DNA of 21,584 bases. Origin: JANMAT01 sp031359995 (GTDB taxonomy: Bacteria; Actinomycetota; Acidimicrobiia; Acidimicrobiales; Ilumatobacteraceae). Below are positions 12,551-21,378 of the stretch, in pieces. The notes beneath the pieces are model-generated. The model had not been told where the DNA came from and made no database searches. It was given only the letters and a program-made list of their open reading frames with translations. The stretch is taken from the NCBI GenBank assembly GCA_031359995.1, contig JANMAT010000130.1, forward strand, positions 1 through 21,584, read 5' to 3'. A program made the translations under genes and the position numbers. How positions within the stretch are numbered: position 1 is the stretch's first letter; every line of letters begins with the position of its first letter.

Positions 12551-14477
12551 TCCGCCGCACCGACGCGGTCGGGTCGACCTCGTCGGGCATGCGCAGGTCG
12601 CCTCGGGGCGACACGCTCACCGAACCGACCTTGGGGCCCGACGGCAACGTCGTGCGCTTGTACTGCTGGCGATGGAAGCGCTCCAGGAACATGACGAGCC
12701 ACCGCTGAACGGTCGCGTCGTCGTAGCGACCGGCGAACGCGTGGTTGGCCAGCGCCAGGATCTTCGGAGCGCTGAAGCCGTTGCGGAGCCAGTGCCACAG
12801 GTAGAAGTCGTGCAGCTCGTACGGGCCGATCACGTCCTCGGTGGCCTGCACGATGTTGCCCTCGGCGTCAGGCGGCAACAGCTCGGGCGACACCGGTGTG
12901 TCGAGCACAGCCCGCAACGTCTCGGCCACCACCGAGGTGGCCACGTGCTCGGCGTACCAGGCCACCAGGTGGCGTACCAGCGTCTTGGGCACCGACGCGT
13001 TCACGCCGTAGTTCGACATGTGGTCGGCGTTGTAGGTGCACCAGCCCAGCGCCAGCTCGCTCAGGTCGCCGGTGCCCACCACGAAGCCGCCCACCTGGTT
13101 GGCCACGTCGAACAGGATCTGGGTGCGCTCACGCGCCTGGGCGTTCTCGAAGGTGATGTCGTGCTGGCCCTCGGGGTGGCCGATGTCGCGCAGGTGCTGG
13201 GCCACCGACTCGCCGATGGGGATCGTGCGGGCCTCGACCCCGAGCCCGGCCATCAGGTCGTCGGCCGCGGCGCGCGTGCGCGCCGTGGTGCCCGGCCCCG
13301 GCATGGTGATGCCCAGGATCATGTCGGGCGTGCGGCCCAGGCGGTTGGCCGCCTCGACGGCGACGAGCAACGCCAACGTGGAGTCGAGCCCGCCGGAGAT
13401 GCCGATGACGAGGCGCTTCGATCGAGTGGCCAGCGCCCGCCGGGCCAGGCCGGTCGACTGGATGGCCATGATCTCGCGGGCCCGTTCGTGCACGGTGTGG
13501 GGGTCGTCGGGCACGAACGGATCGCGCTCGAACACCCGCCGCAGCACGGGCAACGGGGGGAGCACATCGCCCATCACCACGGTGTCGAAACCGGTGGGCA
13601 CAGCCGACGTGGACCACGTGATGTTGCGGGCCCGCTCGTTGGCCAGCTTGTCGAGGTCGACGTCGGCCACCGCCTCGGAGCCACTCAGCACGAAGCGCTC
13701 CGACTCGCCCAGCACCGAACCGTTCTCGACCGCCAGGCAGTGGCCGCCGAACACCAGGTCCTTGGTCGACTCGGTGGGGCCCGAACCGGCGTACACGTAG
13801 GCCGTGTGCAGGCGGGCCGCCTGCTGGCGCACGAGGTCGCGCCGGTACTCGGCCTTGGCCACCAGCTCGTTCGAGCCGCTCGGATTGGCGATCACCAGCG
13901 CGCCGGCCAGGGCCAGGTGACCGCTTGGCGGTTCGGGCGCCCACAGGTCTTCGCAGATCTCGACGCCGAGCGTCATCGCTCCGACACGGAACAGCTGGTG
14001 CTGGTGCAGCCGGAACGGTTCGAGCCCGGGCAACGAGACCTCGGTGTCCACCGTGAACCCGGGCGTGAACCACCGGCGCTCGTAGAACTCGCCGTTGTTG
14101 GGCAGGTGCAACTTGGGGACCGCGCCCCACACCTGACCGCGCCGAAGGACCGCGGCGCAGTTGTAGCGGCGACCGTCGACCGTGCGGAGCGGGGTGCCCA
14201 CCACGATCACCGAGTCAAGCCCGGCGGTGGCGCCGGCCAGCGCGGCCAGCCCGGCCTCGGTGCGCTCCAGCAGGTCGCTGGTGAGGAACAGGTCCTCGCA
14301 CGTGTAGCCCGTGAGGGCGAGCTCGGGGAACACCACCAACGCGGCGCCATCGCCGGCCAGCCGGTGGGCCCACGCCGTCAGTTCGTCGGCGTTGGCGGCG
14401 GGGTCGGCCAGGTGCACCGGCGGCGCCGCGGCCGCCACCCGAACGAAGCCGTGGTCCCGCCAGTCGATGTCGCTCAC
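12540..14477 (-). CDS. nadE: Glutamine-dependent NAD(+) synthetase
   Basis: The 645-residue product makes NAD from deamido-NAD, ATP and glutamine, the last step of NAD synthesis. The N-terminal nitrilase-type glutaminase has its catalytic triad: E52 in FPELALTGY, K122 in VPKLHLPN and C175 in GVEICEDLW. The C-terminal synthetase has the ATP-pyrophosphatase loop ISGGLDST (SGGLDST at 361-367), then LGITMPGPGTTARTR, GTGDLSELALGWCTYN and a C-terminal KRTTLPSGPKVGSVSVSPRG. The length fits the long two-domain form of actinobacteria. GTG at 14477 is chosen because homology starts at once and TACCGT lies 6 nt upstream. It follows the NMO-family gene by 35 bp on the same strand. The frame is clean. Confidence 0.95.
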   Translation of the reverse strand: MSDIDWRDHGFVRVAAAAPPVHLADPAANADELTAWAHRLAGDGAALVVFPELALTGYTCEDLFLTSDLLERTEAGLAALAGATAGLDSVIVVGTPLRTVDGRRYNCAAVLRRGQVWGAVPKLHLPNNGEFYERRWFTPGFTVDTEVSLPGLEPFRLHQHQLFRVGAMTLGVEICEDLWAPEPPSGHLALAGALVIANPSGSNELVAKAEYRRDLVRQQAARLHTAYVYAGSGPTESTKDLVFGGHCLAVENGSVLGESERFVLSGSEAVADVDLDKLANERARNITWSTSAVPTGFDTVVMGDVLPPLPVLRRVFERDPFVPDDPHTVHERAREIMAIQSTGLARRALATRSKRLVIGISGGLDSTLALLVAVEAANRLGRTPDMILGITMPGPGTTARTRAAADDLMAGLGVEARTIPIGESVAQHLRDIGHPEGQHDITFENAQARERTQILFDVANQVGGFVVGTGDLSELALGWCTYNADHMSNYGVNASVPKTLVRHLVAWYAEHVATSVVAETLRAVLDTPVSPELLPPDAEGNIVQATEDVIGPYELHDFYLWHWLRNGFSAPKILALANHAFAGRYDDATVQRWLVMFLERFHRQQYKRTTLPSGPKVGSVSVSPRGDLRMPDEVDPTASVRRIRP

Positions 14478-14483
14478 GCCCCC

Positions 14484-14489
14484 ACGGTA
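14484..14489 (-). promoter_or_regulatory. -10-like TACCGT before nadE
   Basis: On the minus strand TACCGT (14489-14484) is followed by GGGGGC and then the GTG of nadE, a leaderless-type arrangement within the 35-bp gap after the upstream gene. The GGGGGC could also serve as a weak Shine-Dalgarno. Confidence 0.4.
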
Positions 14490-14512
14490 CCGGCGGAGCG
14501 TGCCCGACCGCC

Positions 14513-15652
14513 CTACTCCATCATCGCCTCGACGCGCTGCATGGCGTTGATGAACTCGTCGACCATGTCGAGCACGACGCGAGCGGCCGGCCTCACCTCG
14601 TTCATCGACCCGACGATCTGGCCCACGAAGTAGTTGGCCAGCTTCCCGGCCCCCGAGCCCATGTCCTTGGCGGCACGGTCGATGCGCATGGAGGCCTCGG
14701 CGATGAGCATCGGCTGGAGCGGCATGGGGAGGTAGCCGGGCGACTGGGGTGAGTCCCACTCCTCCGTCCACGCACTGCGCAGCTGCCGAGCCGGCTTGCC
14801 CGTGCGCGACCGCGACCGCAGCGTGTCGGACGACGTCGCGGCGAGGAACTTCTCCTTCACCAGCGGGTGCGTCTCGGCCTCTTCCGTGGTGAGCCACACC
14901 GAGCCGCACCACACACCCTCGGCGCCGAGGGCCAGCGACGCCGCGAACTGGCGGCCGTTGCCGATGCCACCGGCGGCCAGCACCGGCACCGGGGCGACCG
15001 CGTCGACCACCTCGGGCACGAGCACCATCGTGCCGATCTCGCCGGTGTGGCCGCCGGCCTCGTGACCCTGGGCCACGACCAGATCGACCCCTGCGGCGAC
15101 GTGGCGCACGGCGTGGGCCGCCTTGCCCGCCAGGGCGGCGACCTTCACCCCCTGGGCGTGGGCCCGCTCGACCATGTCGGGCGGTGGCGAGCCCAGCGCG
15201 TTCACGATCAGCGCGATCGGGTGCGCGAAGGCCACGTCCATGAGCGGCACGGCCTGGTCATAGGTCATGGGGGCGGCGTCGTCGCTCGAGCCGCCGCGGC
15301 GGGGCCGCTCGTCGTCGGCCGGCAGCGGGGGCACGTCGTAGCGGCGCATGATGTCGTCGACGAAGTCGCGGTGCGCCTGCGGGATGCGGGTCTTCAGCTC
15401 GCCCCGCGACAGGCCGCCCTCGGTCTTGCCCTCGTACTTGGCCGGCACGATCACGTCGACGCCGAACGGCCGGTCGCCGAGCTGCTCGGTGAGCCAGCGC
15501 AGGTCGATGTCGAGCATCTCGGGCGTGTGCCCGGCGGCGCCGAGCACACCGAGGCCACCGGCCTTGGTGACGGCGGCGACCACATCACGGCAGTGCGTGA
15601 AGGCCAGGATCGGGAACTCGATCCCCAGCATGTCGCAGACCCGGTTCTTCAC
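14513..15652 (-). CDS. Nitronate monooxygenase-family FMN oxidoreductase
   Basis: The 379-residue product is a TIM-barrel flavoprotein of the 2-nitropropane dioxygenase/NMO group. It opens NRVCDMLGIEFPILAFTHCRD and continues AGGLGVLGAAGHTPEML. VVAQGHEAGGHTGEIGTMVL carries the family His, and VLAAGGIGNGRQFAASLALGA is the FMN phosphate site. The C-terminus has FVGQIVGSMNEVRPA and a helical end. Actinobacterial members include NAD(P)H-quinone reductases and enzymes of unknown substrate, so nitronate oxidation should not be assumed. A strong AGGAGG (15665-15660) sits 7 nt before GTG 15652, which fixes the start. A possible -10 box TACGGT is at 15702-15697. It is divergent from the SCO6745-family gene. 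Confidence 0.85.
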   Translation of the reverse strand: MKNRVCDMLGIEFPILAFTHCRDVVAAVTKAGGLGVLGAAGHTPEMLDIDLRWLTEQLGDRPFGVDVIVPAKYEGKTEGGLSRGELKTRIPQAHRDFVDDIMRRYDVPPLPADDERPRRGGSSDDAAPMTYDQAVPLMDVAFAHPIALIVNALGSPPPDMVERAHAQGVKVAALAGKAAHAVRHVAAGVDLVVAQGHEAGGHTGEIGTMVLVPEVVDAVAPVPVLAAGGIGNGRQFAASLALGAEGVWCGSVWLTTEEAETHPLVKEKFLAATSSDTLRSRSRTGKPARQLRSAWTEEWDSPQSPGYLPMPLQPMLIAEASMRIDRAAKDMGSGAGKLANYFVGQIVGSMNEVRPAARVVLDMVDEFINAMQRVEAMME

Positions 15653-15736
15653 GGCGGTTCCTCCTGGTCGGCCACCCCCACGCGGCCGTCCCCCGTACCG
15701 TAGGTCCGGAAGGCGGGCACCTCCCACTCGTCGGCG

Positions 15737-15742
15737 TAAGGT
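15737..15742 (+). promoter_or_regulatory. -10-like TAAGGT before the Rieske operon
   Basis: TAAGGT is followed by 8 nt and the ATG at 15751, with no Shine-Dalgarno. It would drive the four-gene plus-strand operon from a leaderless first gene. It shares the 98-bp divergent gap with the NMO-family promoter. Confidence 0.45.
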
Positions 15743-15750
15743 CCGCAGTC

Positions 15751-16482
15751 ATGACTCCGGAACAGCTCGTCGAGACCGCCTGCCCCGTGATCGGGGCGGT
15801 GGGTGCAGCCTTCTACTTCATCCCCGAGACCCTGGCCGTCGGCAAGGAGCACGGCCTCGGTGGCTTCCAGTGGTACGTGCTGGGTCGCGGCGGCGTCCTG
15901 GGCGATGTGGAGGCGCCGGTGGTCGAGGCGGCCTTCGGCTACTTCGCCCCCGCCCTCATCGGCAAGCTCTGGACCGCGTCGAAGGCGATCATGGCGCCGC
16001 GCGAGGCCGGGCACCGCTACCACCAGTGCGCCGCCGACCTCGGCCGGGCCAAGTTCTCGGCCATCCCGAACCTCGGCGCCTACTGTGAGGCGGCCGGGGC
16101 GGTCGTGGCCGCCGCCCGCCCCGCCGGGCTCAGCCTGTTCGCCGGCATCGCCGCCGAGCCGCTGGCCGACGACCTGCCCGGCCGGGCCATGCAGCTCACC
16201 GCTGTGCTGCGCGAACTGCGTGGCAGCGCCCATCTGGTGGCCGTCATCGCCTCGGGCCTCACGGCCAAGGAGGCCCACCACCTGCGCCGCCCGAACGACT
16301 GGAAGACCTTCGGCTACGACGACGACGACCGCCCCGCCGTGACCCCGGAAGGCCAGGCCAAGCTGGACGTGGCCGAGGCCCTCACCGACCAACTGGTGCT
16401 GCCGGCGTACTCGGCCGTCGACGAATCCGGCGCCCAGGCCTTGGCAGACGGGGTCTCGGCGATGCAGGCTGCACTCAGCTGA
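15751..16482 (+). CDS. SCO6745 family protein, function unknown
   Basis: The 243-residue product matches the actinobacterial SCO6745-type family, known only from sequence. It is mostly helical. Features include PVIGAVGAAFYFIPETLAVG near the start, FQWYVLGRGGVLGDVEAPVVEAAFGYFAP, then KAIMAPREAGHRYHQCAADLGRAKF and RPNDWKTFGYDDDDRPAVTP. Family members often sit beside other metabolic genes, and no catalytic role is established. No signal peptide or clear membrane span is seen. It begins the operon, 21 bp before the Rieske oxygenase gene, so a role in the same pathway is plausible but inferred. Confidence 0.75.
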   Translation: MTPEQLVETACPVIGAVGAAFYFIPETLAVGKEHGLGGFQWYVLGRGGVLGDVEAPVVEAAFGYFAPALIGKLWTASKAIMAPREAGHRYHQCAADLGRAKFSAIPNLGAYCEAAGAVVAAARPAGLSLFAGIAAEPLADDLPGRAMQLTAVLRELRGSAHLVAVIASGLTAKEAHHLRRPNDWKTFGYDDDDRPAVTPEGQAKLDVAEALTDQLVLPAYSAVDESGAQALADGVSAMQAALS

Positions 16483-16503
16483 ATTGATCGGGGGACCAAT
16501 TTC

Positions 16504-17850
16504 ATGACCGACATCGCCGATCGTCCCGAACTGCTGGGCGGCATCGACCGGACCAAGGCGCCCGAGCCCGTGCTCGGGACCCGCCCCATCACCGGTGACC
16601 GTTACTCCACACGCGAGTTCATGGAGCTCGAGTGGGAGCACCTGTGGACCAAGACGTGGATCATCGCCGGCATGGTCGACGAGGTCCCCACCGCGGGCGA
16701 CTACGTCACGGTGAACATCGGTCGTGAATCGATCCTCTGCGCCCGAGGCACCGACGGGCGCATCCGGGCGTTCTTCAACGTGTGCCAGCACCGCGGCAAC
16801 CGCCTGGTGCCGGCCGAGCGCGGTTCGCTCGCCGGCGGCGAGTTCCAGTGCGCCTACCACGGCTGGCGTTTCAGCGACGCCGGCACCCTGAACTGGGTGT
16901 ACTGCGAGGAGGACTTCCCGCAGGGCACCCCGTGCGGGAAGCGGAACCTGGCCGAGATCCCGTGCGACACGTGGGGCGGGTTCATCTGGATCAACATGGA
17001 CGAGACGTGCGAGAGCCTGCCGACGTTCCTCGCCCCCGTCGCCCGGCAGCTCGACTGCTACCAGATGGAGACGATGAAGCGGACCCACTGGGTCACGCTC
17101 GACGCCGACTTCAACTGGAAGTGCGTGCAGGACAACTTCAACGAGAGCTACCACCTGCCGTTCGTGCACCCGCAGACGCTGGCGTCCATGAACGAGCACT
17201 ACACGGGCTGCCAGTTCGATCTGTATCCCACGGGCCACTGCCGCATGCTCATGCCGGGCGCCGGCCCCGGCCCGCAGTACAAGGGCAAGCCCGACCGCAC
17301 CTTGCAGTCGATGGCCCAGGAGTTCACGTACTGGGACTTCGACCCCGAGCCCTACCGCGACGACCTGCCCGGTCTGCGTCTGGCCATGCAGCGCCGCAAG
17401 CGCGAGCTCGGTGCGTCGAAGGGCTACGACTTCTCGCGGTACTCCGACGAGCAGCTCACCGACCACTACCACTACACGATCTTCCCGAACGTGTCGTTCT
17501 CCATGAAGCCCGACGGTTGCATCTTCCTGATGGCCCGGCCGCACGCGACCGAGCCCGGGAAGTGCGAGTTCGACATGTGGTACCTGACGAAGTTCCCGCA
17601 GGGGGTCACCGAGTACTACTCGAACTCCATGGGCGACTGGGTCTCGGTCGACCGCCTCGTGGAGCACGAACGGGGCAACGTGGGCGAGGTGTCGTGCGGG
17701 CCCGGCATCGACCAGGACGTCGCCATCTGGAACACCCAGCAGGCCGGCCTGCGCTCGCGCGGCTTCAAGGGCGAGTACCTCCCCGAGCAGGAGCGGCGCG
17801 TCCGCTACTTCCACGACAACATCAACCGCAAGCTCGGTCTGGAGATCTGA
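16504..17850 (+). CDS. Rieske non-heme iron oxygenase, alpha subunit
   Basis: The 448-residue product has both domains of the class. The Rieske [2Fe-2S] ligands are C94-H96 (CQHRGN) and C116-H119 (CAYHGW). The catalytic domain has D210 as the bridging Asp in QDNFNESYHLPFVHP, with H217 and H222 as mononuclear iron ligands and D405 in GIDQDVAIWNTQQAGL as the probable third. These enzymes hydroxylate or dealkylate substrates using electrons from a ferredoxin; the next gene encodes one. No beta subunit or reductase gene is present. The substrate is unknown; an amine or quaternary-ammonium dealkylase is a possibility given the aminotransferase two genes on, as is an aromatic hydroxylase. A GGGGGA lies upstream of ATG 16504. 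Confidence 0.9.
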   Translation: MTDIADRPELLGGIDRTKAPEPVLGTRPITGDRYSTREFMELEWEHLWTKTWIIAGMVDEVPTAGDYVTVNIGRESILCARGTDGRIRAFFNVCQHRGNRLVPAERGSLAGGEFQCAYHGWRFSDAGTLNWVYCEEDFPQGTPCGKRNLAEIPCDTWGGFIWINMDETCESLPTFLAPVARQLDCYQMETMKRTHWVTLDADFNWKCVQDNFNESYHLPFVHPQTLASMNEHYTGCQFDLYPTGHCRMLMPGAGPGPQYKGKPDRTLQSMAQEFTYWDFDPEPYRDDLPGLRLAMQRRKRELGASKGYDFSRYSDEQLTDHYHYTIFPNVSFSMKPDGCIFLMARPHATEPGKCEFDMWYLTKFPQGVTEYYSNSMGDWVSVDRLVEHERGNVGEVSCGPGIDQDVAIWNTQQAGLRSRGFKGEYLPEQERRVRYFHDNINRKLGLEI

Positions 17851-18225
17851 GTGGGCGAGGCGGTGCCAGCGAACCTCGGCGACCTGTCGAGGATCCGCGA
17901 TGGCGAGATGGAAGGGTTCCGCGCCGGAGAGACCGACGTCTTGGTCTGCCGGGTCCAGGGCAGGTTGTACGCGCTCGAGGACCTGTGCAGCCATGCCGAC
18001 ACCACGCTCAGCGACGGCCGCCTCAACGGGTACAAGGTCGTGTGCCCGCTGCACGGTGCCCAGTTCGACGTGCGCACCGGTGAGCACGGCGGGCCGCCGG
18101 CGTGGTGCGGGGTGAAGGCGTTCGCCACCACCGAGGGACCCGACGGGGCCGTGGTCGACCTGGCCAGTGGTGACGACGACGACGGCGGCCACGACGGCCC
18201 GCAGATGCAGTTCCGCACCCGTTAG
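17851..18225 (+). CDS. Rieske-type [2Fe-2S] ferredoxin
   Basis: The 124-residue protein starts at a GTG immediately after the oxygenase stop, so the pair is probably coupled. Cluster ligands are C46-H48 (CSHAD) and C65-H68 (CPLHGAQFD). The rest follows the small Rieske ferredoxin fold seen in naphthalene- and biphenyl-type dioxygenase systems, acting as electron donor to the oxygenase. An unusual acidic tail, SGDDDDGGHDG, precedes the C-terminus. A reductase must be supplied from elsewhere. The stop codon overlaps the -10-like box of the next gene. Confidence 0.9.
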   Translation: MGEAVPANLGDLSRIRDGEMEGFRAGETDVLVCRVQGRLYALEDLCSHADTTLSDGRLNGYKVVCPLHGAQFDVRTGEHGGPPAWCGVKAFATTEGPDGAVVDLASGDDDDGGHDGPQMQFRTR

Positions 18226-18228
18226 TTT
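18223..18228 (+). promoter_or_regulatory. -10-like TAGTTT overlapping the ferredoxin stop
   Basis: TAGTTT contains the ferredoxin stop TAG and stands 7 nt before the aminotransferase ATG at 18236. It could give an internal leaderless start inside the operon. The CGGGGGC between could also act as a Shine-Dalgarno. Confidence 0.35.
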
Positions 18229-18235
18229 CGGGGGC

Positions 18236-19426
18236 ATGTCACTCGCCGGAGGCCGTGAGCTCGTCGCCATCCCAGGTCCCTCGGTCATCCCCGATCGTGT
18301 GCTGGCCGCCATGCACCGGGCCATGCCCGACATCTACGGCGACGACCTGCTCGAGGTGTCCGACGAGATCTACGCCGCGCTGCCCCGCGTCGCCGGCATG
18401 CCGGCCGACGGGCGGGTGTTCGTCACCATCTCCAACGGCCACGGCGCGTGGGAGATGGCCATCTCGAACACGCTGTCGCGCGGCGACGAGGTGCTTGTGC
18501 TCGAATCGGGGCGCTTCGCCGTCACCTGGGGCGAGATGGCGGCGTTCTCGGGGGTGAAGACCGAGGTGCTGCACGCGCCCGACCGGTGCCCGGTCGACCC
18601 TGCCGCGGTGCAGTCGCGCCTGCAGGCCGACGTCACCCACCAGATCAAGGCGATCTTCATGGTGTACACCGACACGGCCTCGTCGGTGATGAACGACATC
18701 GTCGCCGTGCGCCGCGCCGTCGACGCCGCCGGGCACCCGGCGCTCCTCATGGTCGACTGCATCGCGTCCATGGGCTCCGAGAAGTTCCTGATGGCCGAGT
18801 GGGGCGTCGATCTGGCCCTGGCCGCCTCGCAGAAGGCGCTCATGGTGCCGCCGGGTCTGGGCTTCGTGTGGGCCGGGCCCCGGGCGCTGGCCGCTCATGC
18901 CACCGCCGACCTGCGCACCGGCTACTTCGACTGGAGCGCCCGCACGCTCGCGGGCGCCCACTACCTGCGCTACTGCGGCACCATGCCCGTGTCCCACCTG
19001 TACGGCCTGCGCGAGGCGCTCATCATGATCAGCGAGGAGGGCCTCGAGAACGTGTGGGCCCGCCACGCGGTGCTGGCCGGCGCCGTGCGGGCCGCGGTCG
19101 GGGCGTGGGCCACGCCGGGCGGCATCGAGCTGAACGTGCTCGACCCCGCCGGCCGCTCGAACGCCGTGACGACCATCCTCACCGGTTCCATCGACGCCAC
19201 CCGGCTCAGCGACATCTGCCGGGTGCAGGCCGGGCTCACGCTCGGCGCCGGCATCGGCGACTTCATGGGCAAGGCGTTCCGCATCGGCCACATGGGCCAT
19301 GTGAACCCGCCCATGATCCTGGGGGCGCTCGGTACGGTCGAGGCCGCGCTGCTCACCATGGGCGCGCCCCTCGGCGGTTCAGGGGTGGCCGCCGCCGCCG
19401 CTCACATCGGCGCCCACCTGCGTTAG
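18236..19426 (+). CDS. Class V aminotransferase, serine/alanine-glyoxylate type
   Basis: The 396-residue PLP enzyme reads IPGPSVIPDRVLAAM at the start, a hallmark of alanine- and serine-glyoxylate aminotransferases. TISNGHGAWEMAISNTLSRG binds the PLP phosphate, VDCIASMGSEKFLMAEWGVD carries the PLP Asp (D174), and AASQKALMVPPGLGF holds the PLP lysine K200. GDFMGKAFRIGHMGHVN matches the substrate-carboxylate Arg region. The likely reaction is transfer of an amino group to or from glyoxylate or a similar 2-oxo acid. It follows the ferredoxin by 10 bp. Its last 48 bp overlap the 3' end of the convergent permease gene. The frame is clean. Confidence 0.9.
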   Translation: MSLAGGRELVAIPGPSVIPDRVLAAMHRAMPDIYGDDLLEVSDEIYAALPRVAGMPADGRVFVTISNGHGAWEMAISNTLSRGDEVLVLESGRFAVTWGEMAAFSGVKTEVLHAPDRCPVDPAAVQSRLQADVTHQIKAIFMVYTDTASSVMNDIVAVRRAVDAAGHPALLMVDCIASMGSEKFLMAEWGVDLALAASQKALMVPPGLGFVWAGPRALAAHATADLRTGYFDWSARTLAGAHYLRYCGTMPVSHLYGLREALIMISEEGLENVWARHAVLAGAVRAAVGAWATPGGIELNVLDPAGRSNAVTTILTGSIDATRLSDICRVQAGLTLGAGIGDFMGKAFRIGHMGHVNPPMILGALGTVEAALLTMGAPLGGSGVAAAAAHIGAHLR

Positions 19427-21370
19427 CCGTTCGGCGGCCCGGCGGCGCACGCCGTCGAGCAGACCGGCGACGCCGTCGGGCGCCCAGCGGGTCACCAGCA
19501 GCAACCCGACGCCGGCCAGGAAGAACTGCAGCTCGGGCGAGGACACGCCGGTGATCTTCGCGAGCACGGCGAAGGCGATGCCACCGGGCACGAGCGCGCC
19601 GGCCACCAAGGCGCCGCCCAGCCGGGCGATGCCGCCCAGGAACCCGAGGGCCAGCAGCGACAGGGCGAAGCGCGACTCGTAGCCGGCCGGTGAGATGACG
19701 ACGCTGGCGTAGGCGAGCATCACGCCCGAGGTGCCCGCCAACGCCGCGCCCAGACCGGCGCCCACCAGCTTGGTGCGGCCCACGTCGACCCCGCACGCGG
19801 CGGCTGCCGCCTCGTTCACCCGCACGGCGAGCATGCGCCGCCCGGTGCCCGAGCGGCGCAGGTTCGCCACCGCCGCGAGCGCCAGCGCGGTGAGCGTCAG
19901 CACCACCAGGGCGAACGGTCGCTGCGGGAACTCGCCCTTCCCGAGCACCCCGAGGTCGACGCCGAACAGCCGCGGGGTGGCCACCCGCGCCGTCGCCGAC
20001 GGACCGGTGAACCAGCCGTTGCGGAACAGCAGTTGCTCGGCGGCGATGGCGAAGGCCAGCGTCACCAGCGCGAGTTGCACGCCGCGGATCCGGGTCGCCG
20101 GCAGGCTCACCAGCACACCCACCGCCATCGTCACGGCCACGGCGACCAGCGGTGCCCAGGGCACCGGCCATCCGAGCTCGGTCGTGAGCTTGGCCACCAT
20201 GAAGCCGGCCATCCCCGCGAACGTGAGCTGGGCCAGCGAGATCTGTCCGAGGTACCCGGTGAGCACCACCTGCGACAGCATCAGCACCGCCATCACCAGG
20301 CTGATGATGAGCGGCAGGCGCAGCGTGCGGTCGGCGAAGACCAGCACCGGGAACGCGGCGAGCACCAGCAACGGCGGCGCCCAACCCATGTGACGGCTCA
20401 CCGCTGCCGTCGGCTGACGTGGCTCCACCAGCGCGCCCCGCTGAGGCAGGCGCTTGCCGAGCAGGGCGAGCACCACCACGATCAGCAGGAACGGCACGCC
20501 CTCGTCGAAGCCGTTGCGCAGGGCGACGGGCATGAAGCTGTAGTCCTTCACCCGCACGAGCAGCGACTGGAAGATGCCGAGGGCGAACGCGACCACGACG
20601 GTGGCCTTCAGGTACTTGAGCCGCCCGGCCAGCGCGCTGGCCAGCGCCGGCACCACGAAGAACGAGTAGCTGAACGGGCCCACGCCGGCGATGGGCGACA
20701 GCAGGATGCCGGCCACTGCGCCCAGGAACGCCGACAGCAGGCCGTTGGCCAGCGCCAGCCGTTCGGGCGAGTAGCCGAGCAGCACCGCCCCCTTCTCGCT
20801 CTCGGCCGCGGCGCGCGTGGCCAGGCCCATGAGCGTGCGGTTCAGGAACAGCCCGACGCCCATGGCCATCACGACGACCACACCGGCGAGCAGGAAGCGG
20901 TCCAGGAAGACGCCGCGGTGGAGCACGTGCAGCGTGCGGTCGGGCAGGATCGCCTTCGGCCGACGGATGAACGCCCCGAAGCGGTACACGCCGATGGCCT
21001 GCACCACCACCGTGAGCCCGATCGACGCGACGAGCCGGGTGAGGGCGGAGGAGAACCGCAACGGGCGGAACACCAGCAGGTGGGCCAGCGCCCCCATCAC
21101 CACGCCCATGATCACGGCGAGCACGAACGCCACGGCCGGGTGCACGCGGTCGCCCAGGCTCAGCTCGGCCGGTAGCACCACCCACGGGAACACGAGATCG
21201 CCCGTGGTGACGAGGCGGTGGTACGCCATCGCCGGGAACGCCGCCATGGTCGCGAAGGCGAGGTTGACGATGCCGGTACCGCGGTACGTGACCACGAGCC
21301 CGAGCCCCATCGCCGCGTACATGGCTCCCTGGCCGACGCCCAACAGTGCGAACACGATGAGCGCTTCCAC
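19379..21370 (-). CDS. Fused LivH-LivM branched-chain amino-acid-type ABC permease
   Basis: The 663-residue protein joins two permeases that are normally separate. Residues 1 to about 300 are LivH-like: GQGAMYAAMGLGLVVTYRGT, TRLVASIGLTVVVQ, and TRAAAESEKGAVLLGYSPER, the loop that contacts the ATPase. Residues about 340-640 are LivM-like: SQVVLTGYLGQISLAQLTF, TRIRGVQLALVTLAFAIAAE, then RRMLAVRVNEAAAAACGVDV, the second ATPase-contact loop. Many hydrophobic helices fill both halves. Substrates of this class include branched-chain amino acids, urea, amides and other small acids. No ATPase or binding-protein gene is in the window; they may lie elsewhere. GTG 21370 has TACCTT 8 nt upstream. The 3' end overlaps the aminotransferase gene by 48 bp, tail to tail. 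Confidence 0.9.
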   Translation of the reverse strand: MEALIVFALLGVGQGAMYAAMGLGLVVTYRGTGIVNLAFATMAAFPAMAYHRLVTTGDLVFPWVVLPAELSLGDRVHPAVAFVLAVIMGVVMGALAHLLVFRPLRFSSALTRLVASIGLTVVVQAIGVYRFGAFIRRPKAILPDRTLHVLHRGVFLDRFLLAGVVVVMAMGVGLFLNRTLMGLATRAAAESEKGAVLLGYSPERLALANGLLSAFLGAVAGILLSPIAGVGPFSYSFFVVPALASALAGRLKYLKATVVVAFALGIFQSLLVRVKDYSFMPVALRNGFDEGVPFLLIVVVLALLGKRLPQRGALVEPRQPTAAVSRHMGWAPPLLVLAAFPVLVFADRTLRLPLIISLVMAVLMLSQVVLTGYLGQISLAQLTFAGMAGFMVAKLTTELGWPVPWAPLVAVAVTMAVGVLVSLPATRIRGVQLALVTLAFAIAAEQLLFRNGWFTGPSATARVATPRLFGVDLGVLGKGEFPQRPFALVVLTLTALALAAVANLRRSGTGRRMLAVRVNEAAAAACGVDVGRTKLVGAGLGAALAGTSGVMLAYASVVISPAGYESRFALSLLALGFLGGIARLGGALVAGALVPGGIAFAVLAKITGVSSPELQFFLAGVGLLLVTRWAPDGVAGLLDGVRRRAAERLTQVGADVSGGGGHP

Positions 21371-21378
21371 GGGCGGCG

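Noticed and set aside
12111..14633. Plus-strand ORF of 840 codons opposite nadE
   Set aside because: It is antisense to NadE, whose catalytic motifs are complete; the translation is repetitive in Gly, Arg and His.
15649..18333. Minus-strand ORF of 894 codons opposite the Rieske operon
   Set aside because: It has no family resemblance and covers three clear plus-strand genes in a mirrored frame.
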